DNA of 64,000 bases from Accumulibacter jenkinsii (lineage in GTDB: Bacteria; Pseudomonadota; Gammaproteobacteria; Burkholderiales; Rhodocyclaceae). Below are positions 43,224 through 51,891 of this stretch, in pieces (within the stretch, counting starts at the first letter, position 1; each line of letters begins with the position of its first letter). A program made the position numbers and the translations under genes. The stretch lies in the NCBI GenBank assembly GCA_036625225.1, contig JAZKUF010000006.1, forward strand, positions 127,097 to 191,096. The letters run 5' to 3'. A model generated the notes under the pieces. The model did no database searches. It was not told the origin of the DNA and saw nothing but the letters and a program-made list of their open reading frames with translations.

Positions 43224-44264
43224 CTATCGTCCGCCCAGCGGCGCGGCGCTTCGCTCCACCCGCCAGCGTCGGGGAGTAATGCCGCTCCAGCGGCAGAACG
43301 CCCGCCCGAAAGCGCTGGCGTCGGCGTAATCGAGCGCCGCGGCGATCTCGCTCAGCGTCATCGAGGAATGACTGAGCATCTGCCGGGAAATCTCGAAGCG
43401 CACCTCGTCGGCGAGTTGCTGGAAGGTAGTACCACAAGCGCGCAGGTGGCGGTTCAGGGTGCGCGGGTGCATCGAGAAAAGCGTCGCAATGTCGTTCGCA
43501 GCGGCCGCGTGTGTCAGCAGCGCAGTCCGCAAGACCCGGCGGACCTGATCCGGGAAGTCGCTCGCCATTCTGGTCTCGAGTTCGTCGATCTGTTTCTGCA
43601 GCAGGCGGCGCAACTCGGGGTCGGCGCTGGTCAACGGGCGCTTCAGCCACTCGGCGGCGAAGCTGACGGCGTTCTGTTCGGCGTCGAAGCGCAGCGGCGA
43701 CCGGAAAAAGCGCCGGAAAGGCCCAAGGTCCGGGGGTGCCCGGTGGGCAAAGCGGACTTCACTCGCTTGCCAGTCGGGACCGCACAGGCGACGCATGATG
43801 TTGAAAATGACGGCGATGGCACCGTCGGCGATCTGCTCCGCAGCTTCAACGCGAGGCTGGTAGATGGCATAGCCGACGATTGCCGAGCCTTCGCTGATCA
43901 CCAGGGTCGGCACTGCGCCGCGGTCATGATGGTGCAGATAGCGCACCAGGGTACGCAGCGCCGACTCGACGTCCGGCGAGTGTTGGGCGAGGAAGCCGAC
44001 CAGGCCGAGTGACGAAGGGCTGCCCTGCTGGCCGACCTGGAGCCCGAAATGACTGCAGCCGGTACGCGCCACACAGATGGCCAGCAAGTGGCCGAGGCTC
44101 GCGAAGGGAATCCTGTTTTCCGCGTCGTCGAACAGGCCGGGACGAAACCCGACCTCGGCGATGACGGCGTCCGGATCGACGCCGTGATCGCGCAGCAGCG
44201 CCGGAATCGCGGCCGCCCCGCCGATGCGAATGAGCCCTTCAGCAAATGCTCGCCTGGCCTGCAC
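43224..44264 (-). CDS. AraC family transcriptional regulator
   Basis: A 346-residue regulator with an arabinose-binding-type sensor domain (about 20-205) and a C-terminal AraC DNA-binding domain with AALDYADASAFGRAFCRWSG as its second helix-turn-helix. It is divergent from the outer membrane protein gene at 44587. A pair of direct repeats with 21-base spacing stands 66 bases before its start, the kind of operator this family uses. It may control itself and the divergent gene, perhaps also the DUF2092 pair downstream. The inducer is unknown. Confidence 0.88.
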   Translation of the reverse strand: MQARRAFAEGLIRIGGAAAIPALLRDHGVDPDAVIAEVGFRPGLFDDAENRIPFASLGHLLAICVARTGCSHFGLQVGQQGSPSSLGLVGFLAQHSPDVESALRTLVRYLHHHDRGAVPTLVISEGSAIVGYAIYQPRVEAAEQIADGAIAVIFNIMRRLCGPDWQASEVRFAHRAPPDLGPFRRFFRSPLRFDAEQNAVSFAAEWLKRPLTSADPELRRLLQKQIDELETRMASDFPDQVRRVLRTALLTHAAAANDIATLFSMHPRTLNRHLRACGTTFQQLADEVRFEISRQMLSHSSMTLSEIAAALDYADASAFGRAFCRWSGITPRRWRVERSAAPLGGR

Positions 44265-44330
44265 CCGCTCCCTCCTGTCGAGTCAATTGATGCCCTGTCG
44301 AGGCTTCCCGAAGCGGGAGAGCCGCTGACT

Positions 44331-44371
44331 TGTCGCGAATTGTATATGTTCTGTCGTGAATCGTCGCGACA
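44331..44371. promoter_or_regulatory. Probable AraC-family operator: direct repeats 21 bp apart
   Basis: TGTCGCGAATTGT (44331-44343) and TGTCGTGAATCGT (44352-44364) match at 11 of 13 bases and start exactly 21 bases apart, two helical turns, as expected for the two helix-turn-helix units of AraC dimers. A third, inverted half-site TCGCGACA follows at 44364-44371. The site lies in the 322-base divergent region between the AraC gene and the outer membrane protein gene; nothing else was recognised in that region. Confidence 0.6.
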
Positions 44372-44586
44372 TGCACCCTGCCAGAAGGTTGATAATGCGC
44401 ACTGGCGTTGCAGGAGGTAAGTCCGGATACGGCAATGGGGAGGCCGACCGGCACGACGGTTTGAACGGCTGGGCGCGCTGGTCGGAGCCCTTCGTTTTCC
44501 CGCACGGCGCTACCGACCGGAATGCTTCTCTGGCCCGTGCGAGCATAAACAGCAATCGTGACTTATCGCGCAAGGGGAGATCGGGT

Positions 44587-45441
44587 ATGGAAACCGGAAA
44601 ACGTTGCAGGAAGCACATCGCCGGGGGTGTCGTGGCGCTCGGTCTTGCGCTGCTGGCACCCGTCAGTTCTGCCGCTGAGGACGCGAGCGCGAACCGTTTC
44701 GACGGCGACTGGCACTTCCGCGTGACACCTTATCTGTGGATGCCGACGATCTACGCGTCCACCTCGTTCATCGGGCCGAGGGGAATCGTCAGCGTGGACG
44801 CAGCCATGCATACGGCGCCAGACGACTACCTCAGCCAGCTGTCCTTTGCCTTCATGATCGCCGGTGAGGCGCGCAAGGGAGACTGGTCGCTATTTACCGA
44901 CTACCTCTACCTGAAGTTCAGGGCGCAGGATTCGAGCATACGCAGAATCGAGACGCCGCGCGGGGTGGTCTCGCCGGCGCTCGATCTGGGCAGCACCATG
45001 GACCTCAAATCCGATATCTGGTCGCTCGCCGGCAGCTACACCGCCTGGCGCCGCGGCGCCTCGCATCTGGACGTGTTCGCGGGCACGCGTTACCTCTCCA
45101 TGAAGGGAGATCTCGACTGGAGCGCGAGTGGCGCCGTCGGTCTGCGGCCGGGGCGACAGCGTGAAATCTCGACCAGCGTGAACAAGTGGGACGTGATCGC
45201 CGGCCTCAAGGGTGAGGTCGGCCTCAGCGACGATGGCCGCTGGTTCATGCCCTACTACGTGGATCTGGGCTCCGGCGCGGACAATACGACCTGGCAGGCA
45301 ATGGTCGCTCTCGGCTACCGCTATCGCTGGGGAGACGTGACGCTGGCGCTACGCAATCTGTCGTACGACTTCGACAGCGATGGCGACGGCATCGACGCCC
45401 GCTTTACCGGTCTCGCGCTCGGCGCGACCTTCCACTTCTGA
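44587..45441 (+). CDS. Outer membrane beta-barrel protein
   Basis: A 284-residue exported protein. The signal peptide ends at VSSAAE (about residue 30). The rest is alternating aromatic beta strands: WHFRVTPYLWMPTIY at the start, YYVDLGSGADNTTWQAMVALGYRYRWG near the end, and a terminal Phe (GATFHF), the signal for outer membrane insertion. It belongs to the general barrel class that often reads as a hypothetical porin; the substrate is unknown. The start at 44587 follows AAGGGGAGA. It is divergent from the AraC gene. Confidence 0.85.
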   Translation: METGKRCRKHIAGGVVALGLALLAPVSSAAEDASANRFDGDWHFRVTPYLWMPTIYASTSFIGPRGIVSVDAAMHTAPDDYLSQLSFAFMIAGEARKGDWSLFTDYLYLKFRAQDSSIRRIETPRGVVSPALDLGSTMDLKSDIWSLAGSYTAWRRGASHLDVFAGTRYLSMKGDLDWSASGAVGLRPGRQREISTSVNKWDVIAGLKGEVGLSDDGRWFMPYYVDLGSGADNTTWQAMVALGYRYRWGDVTLALRNLSYDFDSDGDGIDARFTGLALGATFHF

Positions 45442-45629
45442 TTCACGCCAGCGATTGGCATGCCAAACACCCCGCGTTTGCTGGCCTCTGCAAGGAGGGT
45501 CGCGCTCGTCATCGGCAGCGGTCCGCCGTCGGCGGCCATTGCGCAGGCCGGCGCCAGTCCACCGGCCGAAATGCAGTCCTCGGCGCTGGCCACCCTGCCG
45601 GGGGGCAGCTCCGCAGTGGGTTTCCGCTC

Positions 45630-46400
45630 ATGCGTTCTCTAATCGTTGCCGGGATCACTTTTTGTTGCGTCTTCAGTTGTGCGCTGCTCGGCCTGCTCCT
45701 GAGCAAGCGCCTTCCCGAGCATCACCTGGCGAATGACTCCAAGGAGACCGTCAAACTGGCGGCCAGCCTCGTTGCCACGATGGTGGCCATCGTCCTCGGC
45801 ATGCTGGTCAGCTCGGCGAAGAGTTCGTTTGATGAGATGAGCAGTGGAATTACCCAGATCAGCGCCAAGAGCATCGAACTGGACCAGGTCCTGGCGCAGT
45901 ACGGTCCGGAGTCGAAAGAGATCCGGGACACGCTGCGCAGCACGATGGTCTCCGTGGCAAGAACGATCTGGCCCGAAGATGTGATCGGCCATGTCGACCA
46001 CCTTGACCTTGGCGCCATCGAGCACTCCAGCGCCGCGGCGAAACTGCTGATCGCCATGCGGAAACTCGATCCACAGACCGATCTTCAGCGCCAGCTCAAG
46101 GCACAGGCCTTGCAGATCGGCAGTGAATTGACGAATTTGCGCTGGATAATGATCGAGCAGTGGCATAGAGGGGTGCCCTGGGCCGTTCTGGTGGTGCTAG
46201 GCTCCTGGATGGCCCTGCTCTTCATCAGCTTTGGCCTGTTCGCCCGCCCAAACGCAACGGTCATCACGGCCCTGAGTGTCTCCGCGTTAGCGGTTTCCGG
46301 CGCAGTTTTTCTGATCATGGAGTTGAACAGCCCACTGAGCGGTTTGATCAAGGTCGCCGGTGACCCGTTCTTCAAGGCGCTTGATTTCATCGGAAAATAG
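45630..46400 (+). CDS. DUF4239 membrane protein
   Basis: A 256-residue inner membrane protein of the bestrophin-like DUF4239 family. Four membrane segments are seen at about 5-25, 43-63, 186-206 and 212-232; between them lies a soluble helical region with LVSSAKSSFDEMSSGITQIS. The function is unknown. It follows the beta-barrel gene by 188 bases, in which only a weak 60-codon frame of doubtful reality occurs. Confidence 0.85.
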   Translation: MRSLIVAGITFCCVFSCALLGLLLSKRLPEHHLANDSKETVKLAASLVATMVAIVLGMLVSSAKSSFDEMSSGITQISAKSIELDQVLAQYGPESKEIRDTLRSTMVSVARTIWPEDVIGHVDHLDLGAIEHSSAAAKLLIAMRKLDPQTDLQRQLKAQALQIGSELTNLRWIMIEQWHRGVPWAVLVVLGSWMALLFISFGLFARPNATVITALSVSALAVSGAVFLIMELNSPLSGLIKVAGDPFFKALDFIGK

Positions 46401-46565
46401 CGAGCAGTCATGAGGATTCCCGCTACCCGGATGACGAAAGTCATGACTGTGGGCAGAACACGGAGGGCGCTCAGAGGCTGCAGTCGCCGTTATTCGCGCA
46501 GATGGGTCCGCTGCCGACCGCAGCGAACCGGAGCAGCAATCGTAAACATCATTAAGGGAGCAACG

Positions 46566-47399
46566 ATGGAAGCACCACAAGTTCTGGAACGAGCGTTTGA
46601 TGCACGTACGCTGGGAGCTGTCGTTCTGGCGGGATTCGCCCTTCTCTCGGGGTGCGCAACAACGGAGAGTTCCCTGCTGGGGAGCGAGACGAACATCACC
46701 GCCTCCGACAAGGCCCGCATGACCCGCAGCGGCTTTCTGTCCGACTATGCGCGCTTGAAACCGACGGCCTGGGGCGAGGGCATCCAGTGCTGGCGTGATC
46801 CTCGCATCGATGCCGGAAACTACGACCAGGTGCTGATCTCGCGCATCCTGGTGTCGATCGCACCGTCCACAGATCAGAAGAGCGGACAGACGATCGATCC
46901 GAGCGACCTCAAGACGCTCACCGATTACTTCCACAACTCGCTGGTGAAGGCGCTGAAACCCCAGATGCAGGTAGTGGACAAAGCCGGCTCCGGAGTGTTG
47001 GTCTTGCGGATTGCGCTGACCGATCTGGTACCGACCACGGTCAGCGACAGCCTTGTCGGTACGCTGATCCCTTACGGCTTTGTCGCCGAAGCGGGCTCCG
47101 GGGTGGCCACCGGCAGACCCGCAGGTTCGACGCCTTATATGGGTGAAACGGGCATGGAAATGCAGTTCCGTGACGGCGCCTCGGGCACCATACTGGGGGA
47201 GTGCAGGGACACCGAGATTGGACGCAAGTACGCGACCGATGTCGATGCGGGCACGGTCGGCGCGACGCAGACCTGGGTGGGCGGTTACCTGAACTCTTTC
47301 GAAGCCTGGTCGTATGCCAGGAACGCGTTCGACAAATGGTCACAGCTGGTGGCGCAGCGAATCGGGCAACTACGCGGTGGGCAATCGTTGGCGCAGTAG
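46566..47399 (+). CDS. DUF3313 family lipoprotein
   Basis: A 277-residue exported lipoprotein: lipobox LLSGC with Cys near 31, then a domain of the DUF3313 type (SGFLSDYARLKP, TDYFHNSLVKALKP). The start at 46566 is preceded by AAGGGAG; a longer frame from 46410 overlaps no useful signal. Neighbours are other envelope genes. The function is not known. Confidence 0.85.
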   Translation: MEAPQVLERAFDARTLGAVVLAGFALLSGCATTESSLLGSETNITASDKARMTRSGFLSDYARLKPTAWGEGIQCWRDPRIDAGNYDQVLISRILVSIAPSTDQKSGQTIDPSDLKTLTDYFHNSLVKALKPQMQVVDKAGSGVLVLRIALTDLVPTTVSDSLVGTLIPYGFVAEAGSGVATGRPAGSTPYMGETGMEMQFRDGASGTILGECRDTEIGRKYATDVDAGTVGATQTWVGGYLNSFEAWSYARNAFDKWSQLVAQRIGQLRGGQSLAQ

Positions 47400-47518
47400 G
47401 AAGGGGGTCAAGGGACGATCCGGCGTCAGTCCGAACCCGGTCGACTCGAGCGCTTACCTCGGATGAGCCGTTGAAGTGAAGACACCAGACGACTAACACA
47501 ACTCATGAAGGAGTCCCC

Positions 47519-47962
47519 ATGTTCACGAAAATCGTATCCGGCTGTTCGGCCCTGGTCCTGGCCGCCACTCTCACCGGCTGTGCCGCACCCGGCATGCAAG
47601 CGGATGAAGTCGAGATCCGGACGGGCGTCATCGAGCAAATCTCGCCGGTTCAGCTGCCAAGCAATCATCATGCGGGAGTCGGGGCGGTGGTCGGAGGCGT
47701 CGTCGGTCTGGGGGTCGGCAGCCTGATTGGCGGCGGCACCGGCCGCGATGTCGCGATGGTCCTCGGCACCGTCGGTGGCGCCTTCGCCGGCAATGAGATC
47801 CAGAAAAAGTACGACCAGCCGGTGCCGGGCCAGCAAATCATCCTCCGTACCGGAAATGGCGTGCTGATTTCCGTCACGCAGCCGGTCAATCCGGGTCTGT
47901 TCAAAGGGCAGCGGGTGTATATCGAAGGTCATGGCGACGGCGCCCGGGTCGTCCCGCGCTGA
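47519..47962 (+). CDS. Outer membrane lipoprotein, SlyB/Pcp-like glycine zipper
   Basis: A 147-residue lipoprotein: lipobox LTGC (Cys near 21) and a double glycine-zipper segment (about 50-90) with GVGAVVGGVVGLGVGSLIGGG, followed by a small beta domain with RTGNGVLISVTQPVNPGL. It is of the SlyB/Pcp type that forms ring-like complexes around outer membrane proteins under stress. It is preceded by a GAAGGAG Shine-Dalgarno. It is the last intact gene before the interrupted DUF2092 gene. Confidence 0.9.
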   Translation: MFTKIVSGCSALVLAATLTGCAAPGMQADEVEIRTGVIEQISPVQLPSNHHAGVGAVVGGVVGLGVGSLIGGGTGRDVAMVLGTVGGAFAGNEIQKKYDQPVPGQQIILRTGNGVLISVTQPVNPGLFKGQRVYIEGHGDGARVVPR

Positions 47963-48139
47963 CCACAGTCACCCCCGCTTTCCGGGCGGTGACGAGTTCC
48001 ACAACCCTCTTCCACTGGCAGAACGCAGTTGCCGCAGAGGCAGCGCGCTTCCGAGCCAGCCGGTTTCGAACGTCCAGCTGCGTAAGCTCGAGCAATTTTG
48101 CCGGAGCCCAAGCGCAACGGCTGATACAGGATATTGGGA

Positions 48140-48376
48140 ATGAGAGAGAAGACCGCGACAAACTTCGGGATCGGGCACCGTGGGCGACTTGCGCGCTCGC
48201 TCGTTCTGGCTTCGGCGCTGGTCGCTCTGGGGTCAGGCGTACACGCCGAGAGTGCCGACGCGAAGTCGATGCTCAAGGCAATGTCGGACTATGTGAGCAG
48301 CCAGCAGACGATCGAACTCACCTTCGACAGCGATATCGAGGTGGTCACCCCCGGGCTCGAGAAAATCCAGTTCGCG
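48140..48376 (+). pseudogene. DUF2092 family protein, 5' fragment interrupted by IS66-type element
   Basis: The fragment has a signal peptide (SLVLASALVALGSGVHAE) and the first part of a DUF2092 domain (QQTIELTFDSDIEVVTPGLE) ending at QFA. The element at 48377 enters right after AGTTCGCG. Removing the element and one copy of the 8-base repeat restores an uninterrupted frame (Q-F-A-S-S-G-D-V) with the 3' fragment, making a protein of about 270 residues. TTG 48134 would be an alternative start. Confidence 0.9.
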
Positions 48377-48674
48377 GTGTCCCTCCGGCAAAGCTGCAAA
48401 ACGCCCTGGACAAGGCCGCCGGAAGCCTCCCGCGATCAAATATTTGCACTTTCAGCTGACGTTCCACGCTCAAATCGGGTATGGTGCGGCACATGCACAC
48501 GCCCCCGAGGGACCGACACCGGCAGATTTCCGAAGACGATCTCGTCTTCATCCGCCCGTCGATCGCCGATCATCCGGCGTCGAGTCGCAAGACCGGGTCG
48601 AAGCCGGGGTGTGAAGGGTGGAACCTGGGCTATCCGTGGGTCAAGGACTGTCGCCCGCGGCGATCAGCGCTCGC

Positions 48675-50309
48675 ATGAAGAAACCGCCTGAACAGGTCGA
48701 TGTCACGCCAGCGCAGATCGACGAACTGCTGGCCCTCGCGAAACCGGTGTTTCCGGCCCCGCAGTACGCCCGGCTCAGCCAGATCCTCTCGACCTTTGTC
48801 TTCGTCATGCAGGCCCTGCAGAACACGAAGCTCTCGCTGGCGCGTTTTCGACAGATGGTGTTCGGCGCCCCGACCGAGAGCAAACGCCATCTCCTAAAGC
48901 CGCTCCCCCAGACGGACGAAATACCCGCCGCTGCGGATGCGGCCGCGCCCGGAGAGACCGCGGCCGGAGAGACCGCGCCCGCCGAAGCGAGTCCCCCGAA
49001 GCCAGGCCACGGCCGCAATAGCGCGGCGAAGTATGTCGATTCGCAGGTCATCGAAGTGAAGCTTCCGGGTCTGAAGGCCGGCGATCCCTGCCCGAACTGC
49101 GACCAGGCCAAGGTCTATGCCTCGCCTCCCCGCATCGTCGTCAAAGTGGTCGGCCAGCCACCGATTGACGCCACGATCTACCGCCTGGAAACCCTGCGCT
49201 GCCGGATGTGCGAGACGACCTACGTGGCGCCGCTGCCCGAAGGCGTCTGCGCGTCGAAATATGACCCCAGCTGTGCGAGCCTGCTCGCCCAGTTGCGCTA
49301 CGGCAGCGGGATGCCGTTCCATCGCATCGAAGGGCTGCAGGCGAGCCTCAACGTGCCACTACCGGATTCGACGCAGTGGGACATCCTCTCTCAGGCGGTA
49401 CCGGCGCCGCGCGCCGTCTTCGACGAGCTGATTCGCGAGGCCGGACAGGCTGATCTGCTGCACTGCGACGACACCCCGATGAAGATCCTGTCGCTGATCG
49501 CCGAGAGGAAGCAGATCGAAGCCGCCAGCCTGGAAGCGAAGCGCAAGGCGATCAATACTTCCAGCATCGTCGCCGTGCTCGATGAGGGCAAGCACGTGGC
49601 GCTGTATTTCACCGGTCACCCCCACGCCGGGCAGAACCTCTCGGCGGTCCTCGCGAAGCGGGAGCCGGGGCTGGCAATCCCGATGCAGATGAGCGATGCG
49701 CTCGCGAGCAACTTCGTCGGCGAGTTCGCGACGATCATCGGCAAATGCATCGCTCATGGCCGCCGCCGTTTTGTCGATCTGGTGCCGCATTTCCCCGAGC
49801 ACTGCCGCTATGTGATCGAGACCCTGGCCCAGGTCTATGCCCACGAGGCGCATTGCCAGGCGAAAGCGATGTCGCCCGACGAGCGCCTGCTCTACCACCA
49901 GGAACACAGCGGCCCGCCGATGCAGGCCATGCGTGACTGGATCGGGGATCAGTTCGCGAAGTCGCTCGTCGAGCCGCACAGCAGTCTGGGCAAGGCCCTG
50001 ACCTATCTGATCAAGCACTGGGACGGCATGACGCTCTTTCTACGCCAGGCCGGCGCCCCCCTGGACAACAACCTCGCCGAAAGGGCACTCAAGCGGGCGA
50101 TCATGCATCGCAAGAATTCGATGTTCTACAAGACCCCGAAGGGGGCCGAGGTGGGGGACGTCTACATGAGCCTGATCCATACGTGCGAGCTCTGTCGGGT
50201 CAATCCGTTCGCCTATCTGCAGGCCTTGCACAAAAACGTCAGCCAGGTGCTGGCCCAGGCGGCGCAGTGGCTGCCCTGGAATTACCACCAGCAACTTGCC
50301 GCCACCTGA
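48675..50309 (+). CDS. tnpC: IS66-family transposase TnpC
   Basis: A 544-residue transposase. After a helical N-terminus come a zinc-finger pair (CPNCDQ near 160 and CRMCETTY near 190) and the DDE catalytic core beginning with LLHCDDTPMKIL (first Asp). The C-terminal DNNLAERALKRAIMHRKNSMFYKT holds the catalytic Glu and is the family hallmark. The start at 48675 is MKKPPEQ. It reads towards tnpB/tnpA, an unusual arrangement for IS66. Confidence 0.95.
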   Translation: MKKPPEQVDVTPAQIDELLALAKPVFPAPQYARLSQILSTFVFVMQALQNTKLSLARFRQMVFGAPTESKRHLLKPLPQTDEIPAAADAAAPGETAAGETAPAEASPPKPGHGRNSAAKYVDSQVIEVKLPGLKAGDPCPNCDQAKVYASPPRIVVKVVGQPPIDATIYRLETLRCRMCETTYVAPLPEGVCASKYDPSCASLLAQLRYGSGMPFHRIEGLQASLNVPLPDSTQWDILSQAVPAPRAVFDELIREAGQADLLHCDDTPMKILSLIAERKQIEAASLEAKRKAINTSSIVAVLDEGKHVALYFTGHPHAGQNLSAVLAKREPGLAIPMQMSDALASNFVGEFATIIGKCIAHGRRRFVDLVPHFPEHCRYVIETLAQVYAHEAHCQAKAMSPDERLLYHQEHSGPPMQAMRDWIGDQFAKSLVEPHSSLGKALTYLIKHWDGMTLFLRQAGAPLDNNLAERALKRAIMHRKNSMFYKTPKGAEVGDVYMSLIHTCELCRVNPFAYLQALHKNVSQVLAQAAQWLPWNYHQQLAAT

Positions 50310-50445
50310 GGCGATTTCCAACAAACCTCGTACCGGTATTCTGCCTAATCGTGGAGAAGCGGGTAGATGCATCCGCCTGTGGCCGCCTGCTTCCTCGGCT
50401 TGGCGGGTAGAGGAATTTCCTGAAATCACCTGAGCGCTGGCGACC

Positions 50446-50799
50446 CTACGCCGCGAGGCGGCGCCAGGCCGGCGCCGCGCGGGTCCGCGTGGGGTCGCCG
50501 GCCATCAGCAGCACCTGCAGCTCGCAAGCCTGAAGCGGCTGGAGCGGCGCCGTACCATCGGGCCAGAAGGCAAACCGGCCACTCGACAGACGCTTCTGGC
50601 AGAGCCAGAAACCCTGGCCATCGTAGACCAGAATCTTGATCGCTGTCCGTGCGCGGTTGCGGAAGATGAACAGCCCGCCGCTGAACGGATCGGCCGCCAG
50701 GCGCTGCCGGCAGATGCCGGCCAGCCCATCGATGCCGGCCCGAAAATCGATCGGTTCGACCGCGACCAGGAGACGCATGTGCGGCGTGATCTGGATCAT
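50446..50799 (-). CDS. tnpB: IS66-family accessory protein TnpB
   Basis: A 117-residue protein of the IS66 ORF2 family: MIQITPHMRLLVAVEPIDFR, then GGLFIFRNRARTAIKILVYDGQGFWLC. It is needed with TnpA and TnpC for transposition in IS66 elements. Its ATG overlaps the stop of tnpA (ATGA), so the two are coupled. It is on the strand opposite to tnpC. Confidence 0.95.
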   Translation of the reverse strand: MIQITPHMRLLVAVEPIDFRAGIDGLAGICRQRLAADPFSGGLFIFRNRARTAIKILVYDGQGFWLCQKRLSSGRFAFWPDGTAPLQPLQACELQVLLMAGDPTRTRAAPAWRRLAA

Positions 50800-51224
50800 G
50801 CGGCGCACCAGAAGGCGCTGCACAGGCCGGCGAGACCGGCCAGGCCCGGGCCATTGAGTTCCACCCGCATCTTGGCGCCGCGTGGGTTCTCGAGTTCTAT
50901 CGTGCACTCGCAGAGGCGCTGAGCGACGGGCTCCTGGGCGGGCGACACCGTCAATTCGACGAACCGGGTTTCATTTCCCCTGGTCCCGAGCGCCCCCCCG
51001 GCCTGCCCCTGCTGGCGCCGCTTCAACCCTTCATAATTCAGCTGGAGTTCCCGCGCGGTGACGTGCAGGCCGTGTTCTCGTGCGATGCCAACCGCCGCCG
51101 CCCACAACGATCGAGGAATGTGCTCCCCGCGTCCCCGCGTTTCACGCCAGCCCTTGAACCGCTCCCGTACCTCCGCCAGGCTCTCGCCAGAACCTACTGC
51201 CGCCACCTTCTCCAGGTTGTCCAT
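50796..51224 (-). CDS. tnpA: IS66-family accessory protein TnpA
   Basis: A 142-residue basic protein with a helix-turn-helix-like region (IPRSLWAAAVGIAREHGLH, then LNYEGLKRR). It occupies the tnpA position of IS66 elements, before tnpB. The C-terminal half is less conserved. Confidence 0.85.
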   Translation of the reverse strand: MDNLEKVAAVGSGESLAEVRERFKGWRETRGRGEHIPRSLWAAAVGIAREHGLHVTARELQLNYEGLKRRQQGQAGGALGTRGNETRFVELTVSPAQEPVAQRLCECTIELENPRGAKMRVELNGPGLAGLAGLCSAFWCAA

Positions 51225-51315
51225 CTGCCGCTCCTCTTCAGGTTGAATTCGCAGCCAACCTTACCAAGGACGTCCAGCGATTTCATGCAATCTTGCCGGA
51301 AGGACACAGTTCGCG

Positions 51316-51891
51316 AGTTCCGGCGACGTGCTGCTCAGTCGGCCGGACAAGCTGCGCGCGCATCGCGTCGGCGGCTACGCCGATGTCGCGCTGTTTTTCG
51401 ACGGCAAGCAGGTGAGCGTCCTCGGCAAGAGCATCAATGGCTATGCGCAGTTCGATGCGCCGGGAAACCTCGATCACCTGATCGAAGCCCTGCGGGCCGG
51501 TCATGGTGTGGCCTTGCCGGGGGCCGACCTGCTGCTCTCGCGTCCGTATGACGTTCTCGTTGCCGGAGTCATGGAGGCCAAACATGTCGGCCGCGGGGTG
51601 ATCGACGGCGTCGAGTGCGAGCACCTCGCTTTCCGCAACTTGGAGACCGACTGGCAACTCTGGGTACAGGTGGGCCAGAGTCCGATCCCGCGCAAGCTGG
51701 TGATCACCAGCAAGACCATCAACAACGCGCCGCAATACACCCTGCGCGTCAAAAGCTGGAAGAGCGGCATCAGGCCCGCGGCAGACGCTTTCACTTTCGT
51801 GCCGCCGGCGACGGCCAAAGCGCTGGGTGCTGACGCGCTGATCGATCTCGACGAATTGCCAACCCCCGCCACTACAGGAGAGAAACCATGA
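51316..51891 (+). pseudogene. DUF2092 family protein, 3' fragment
   Basis: This continues the frame of the 48140-48376 fragment after the IS66-type element. It has RPDKLRAHRVGGYADVALFFDG, DWQLWVQVGQSPIPRKLVITS, and ends with TTGEKP; the same blocks occur in the intact DUF2092 protein at 42210-42989 (RPNQLRAMM, DWQIWMTTGEAPLPRKLVIT). No in-frame stop or frameshift other than the insertion is seen, so the insertion is recent. The stop overlaps the following small gene. Confidence 0.9.

Larger units (their letters stand above)
48377..51307. mobile_element. IS66-family insertion sequence, copy 1 (2931 bp)
   Basis: The ends are imperfect inverted repeats: left GTGTCCCTCCGGCA, right (reversed) GTGTCCTTCCGGCA, continuing with further matches for about 21 bases. 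Flanking 8-base direct repeats AGTTCGCG stand at 48369-48376 and 51308-51315, the length typical of IS66 transposition. Inside are tnpC on the plus strand and tnpB and tnpA on the minus strand. The same element occurs at 54691-57621; the only differences noticed are at 49964 and 49967, both silent in tnpC. The first 298 bases are non-coding. Confidence 0.97.

Noticed and set aside
45460..45642. A 60-codon frame starting with MPNTPRLLASARRVALVIG, faintly like the start of a caspase-type peptidase
   Set aside because: Only about ten residues resemble the family and the rest does not; no Shine-Dalgarno. It may be a tiny remnant but cannot be supported.
48481..48678. A 65-codon frame before tnpC in both IS66 copies
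   Set aside because: Identical in both copies because the elements are identical; no known IS66 accessory family and no Shine-Dalgarno. It is listed as non-coding.
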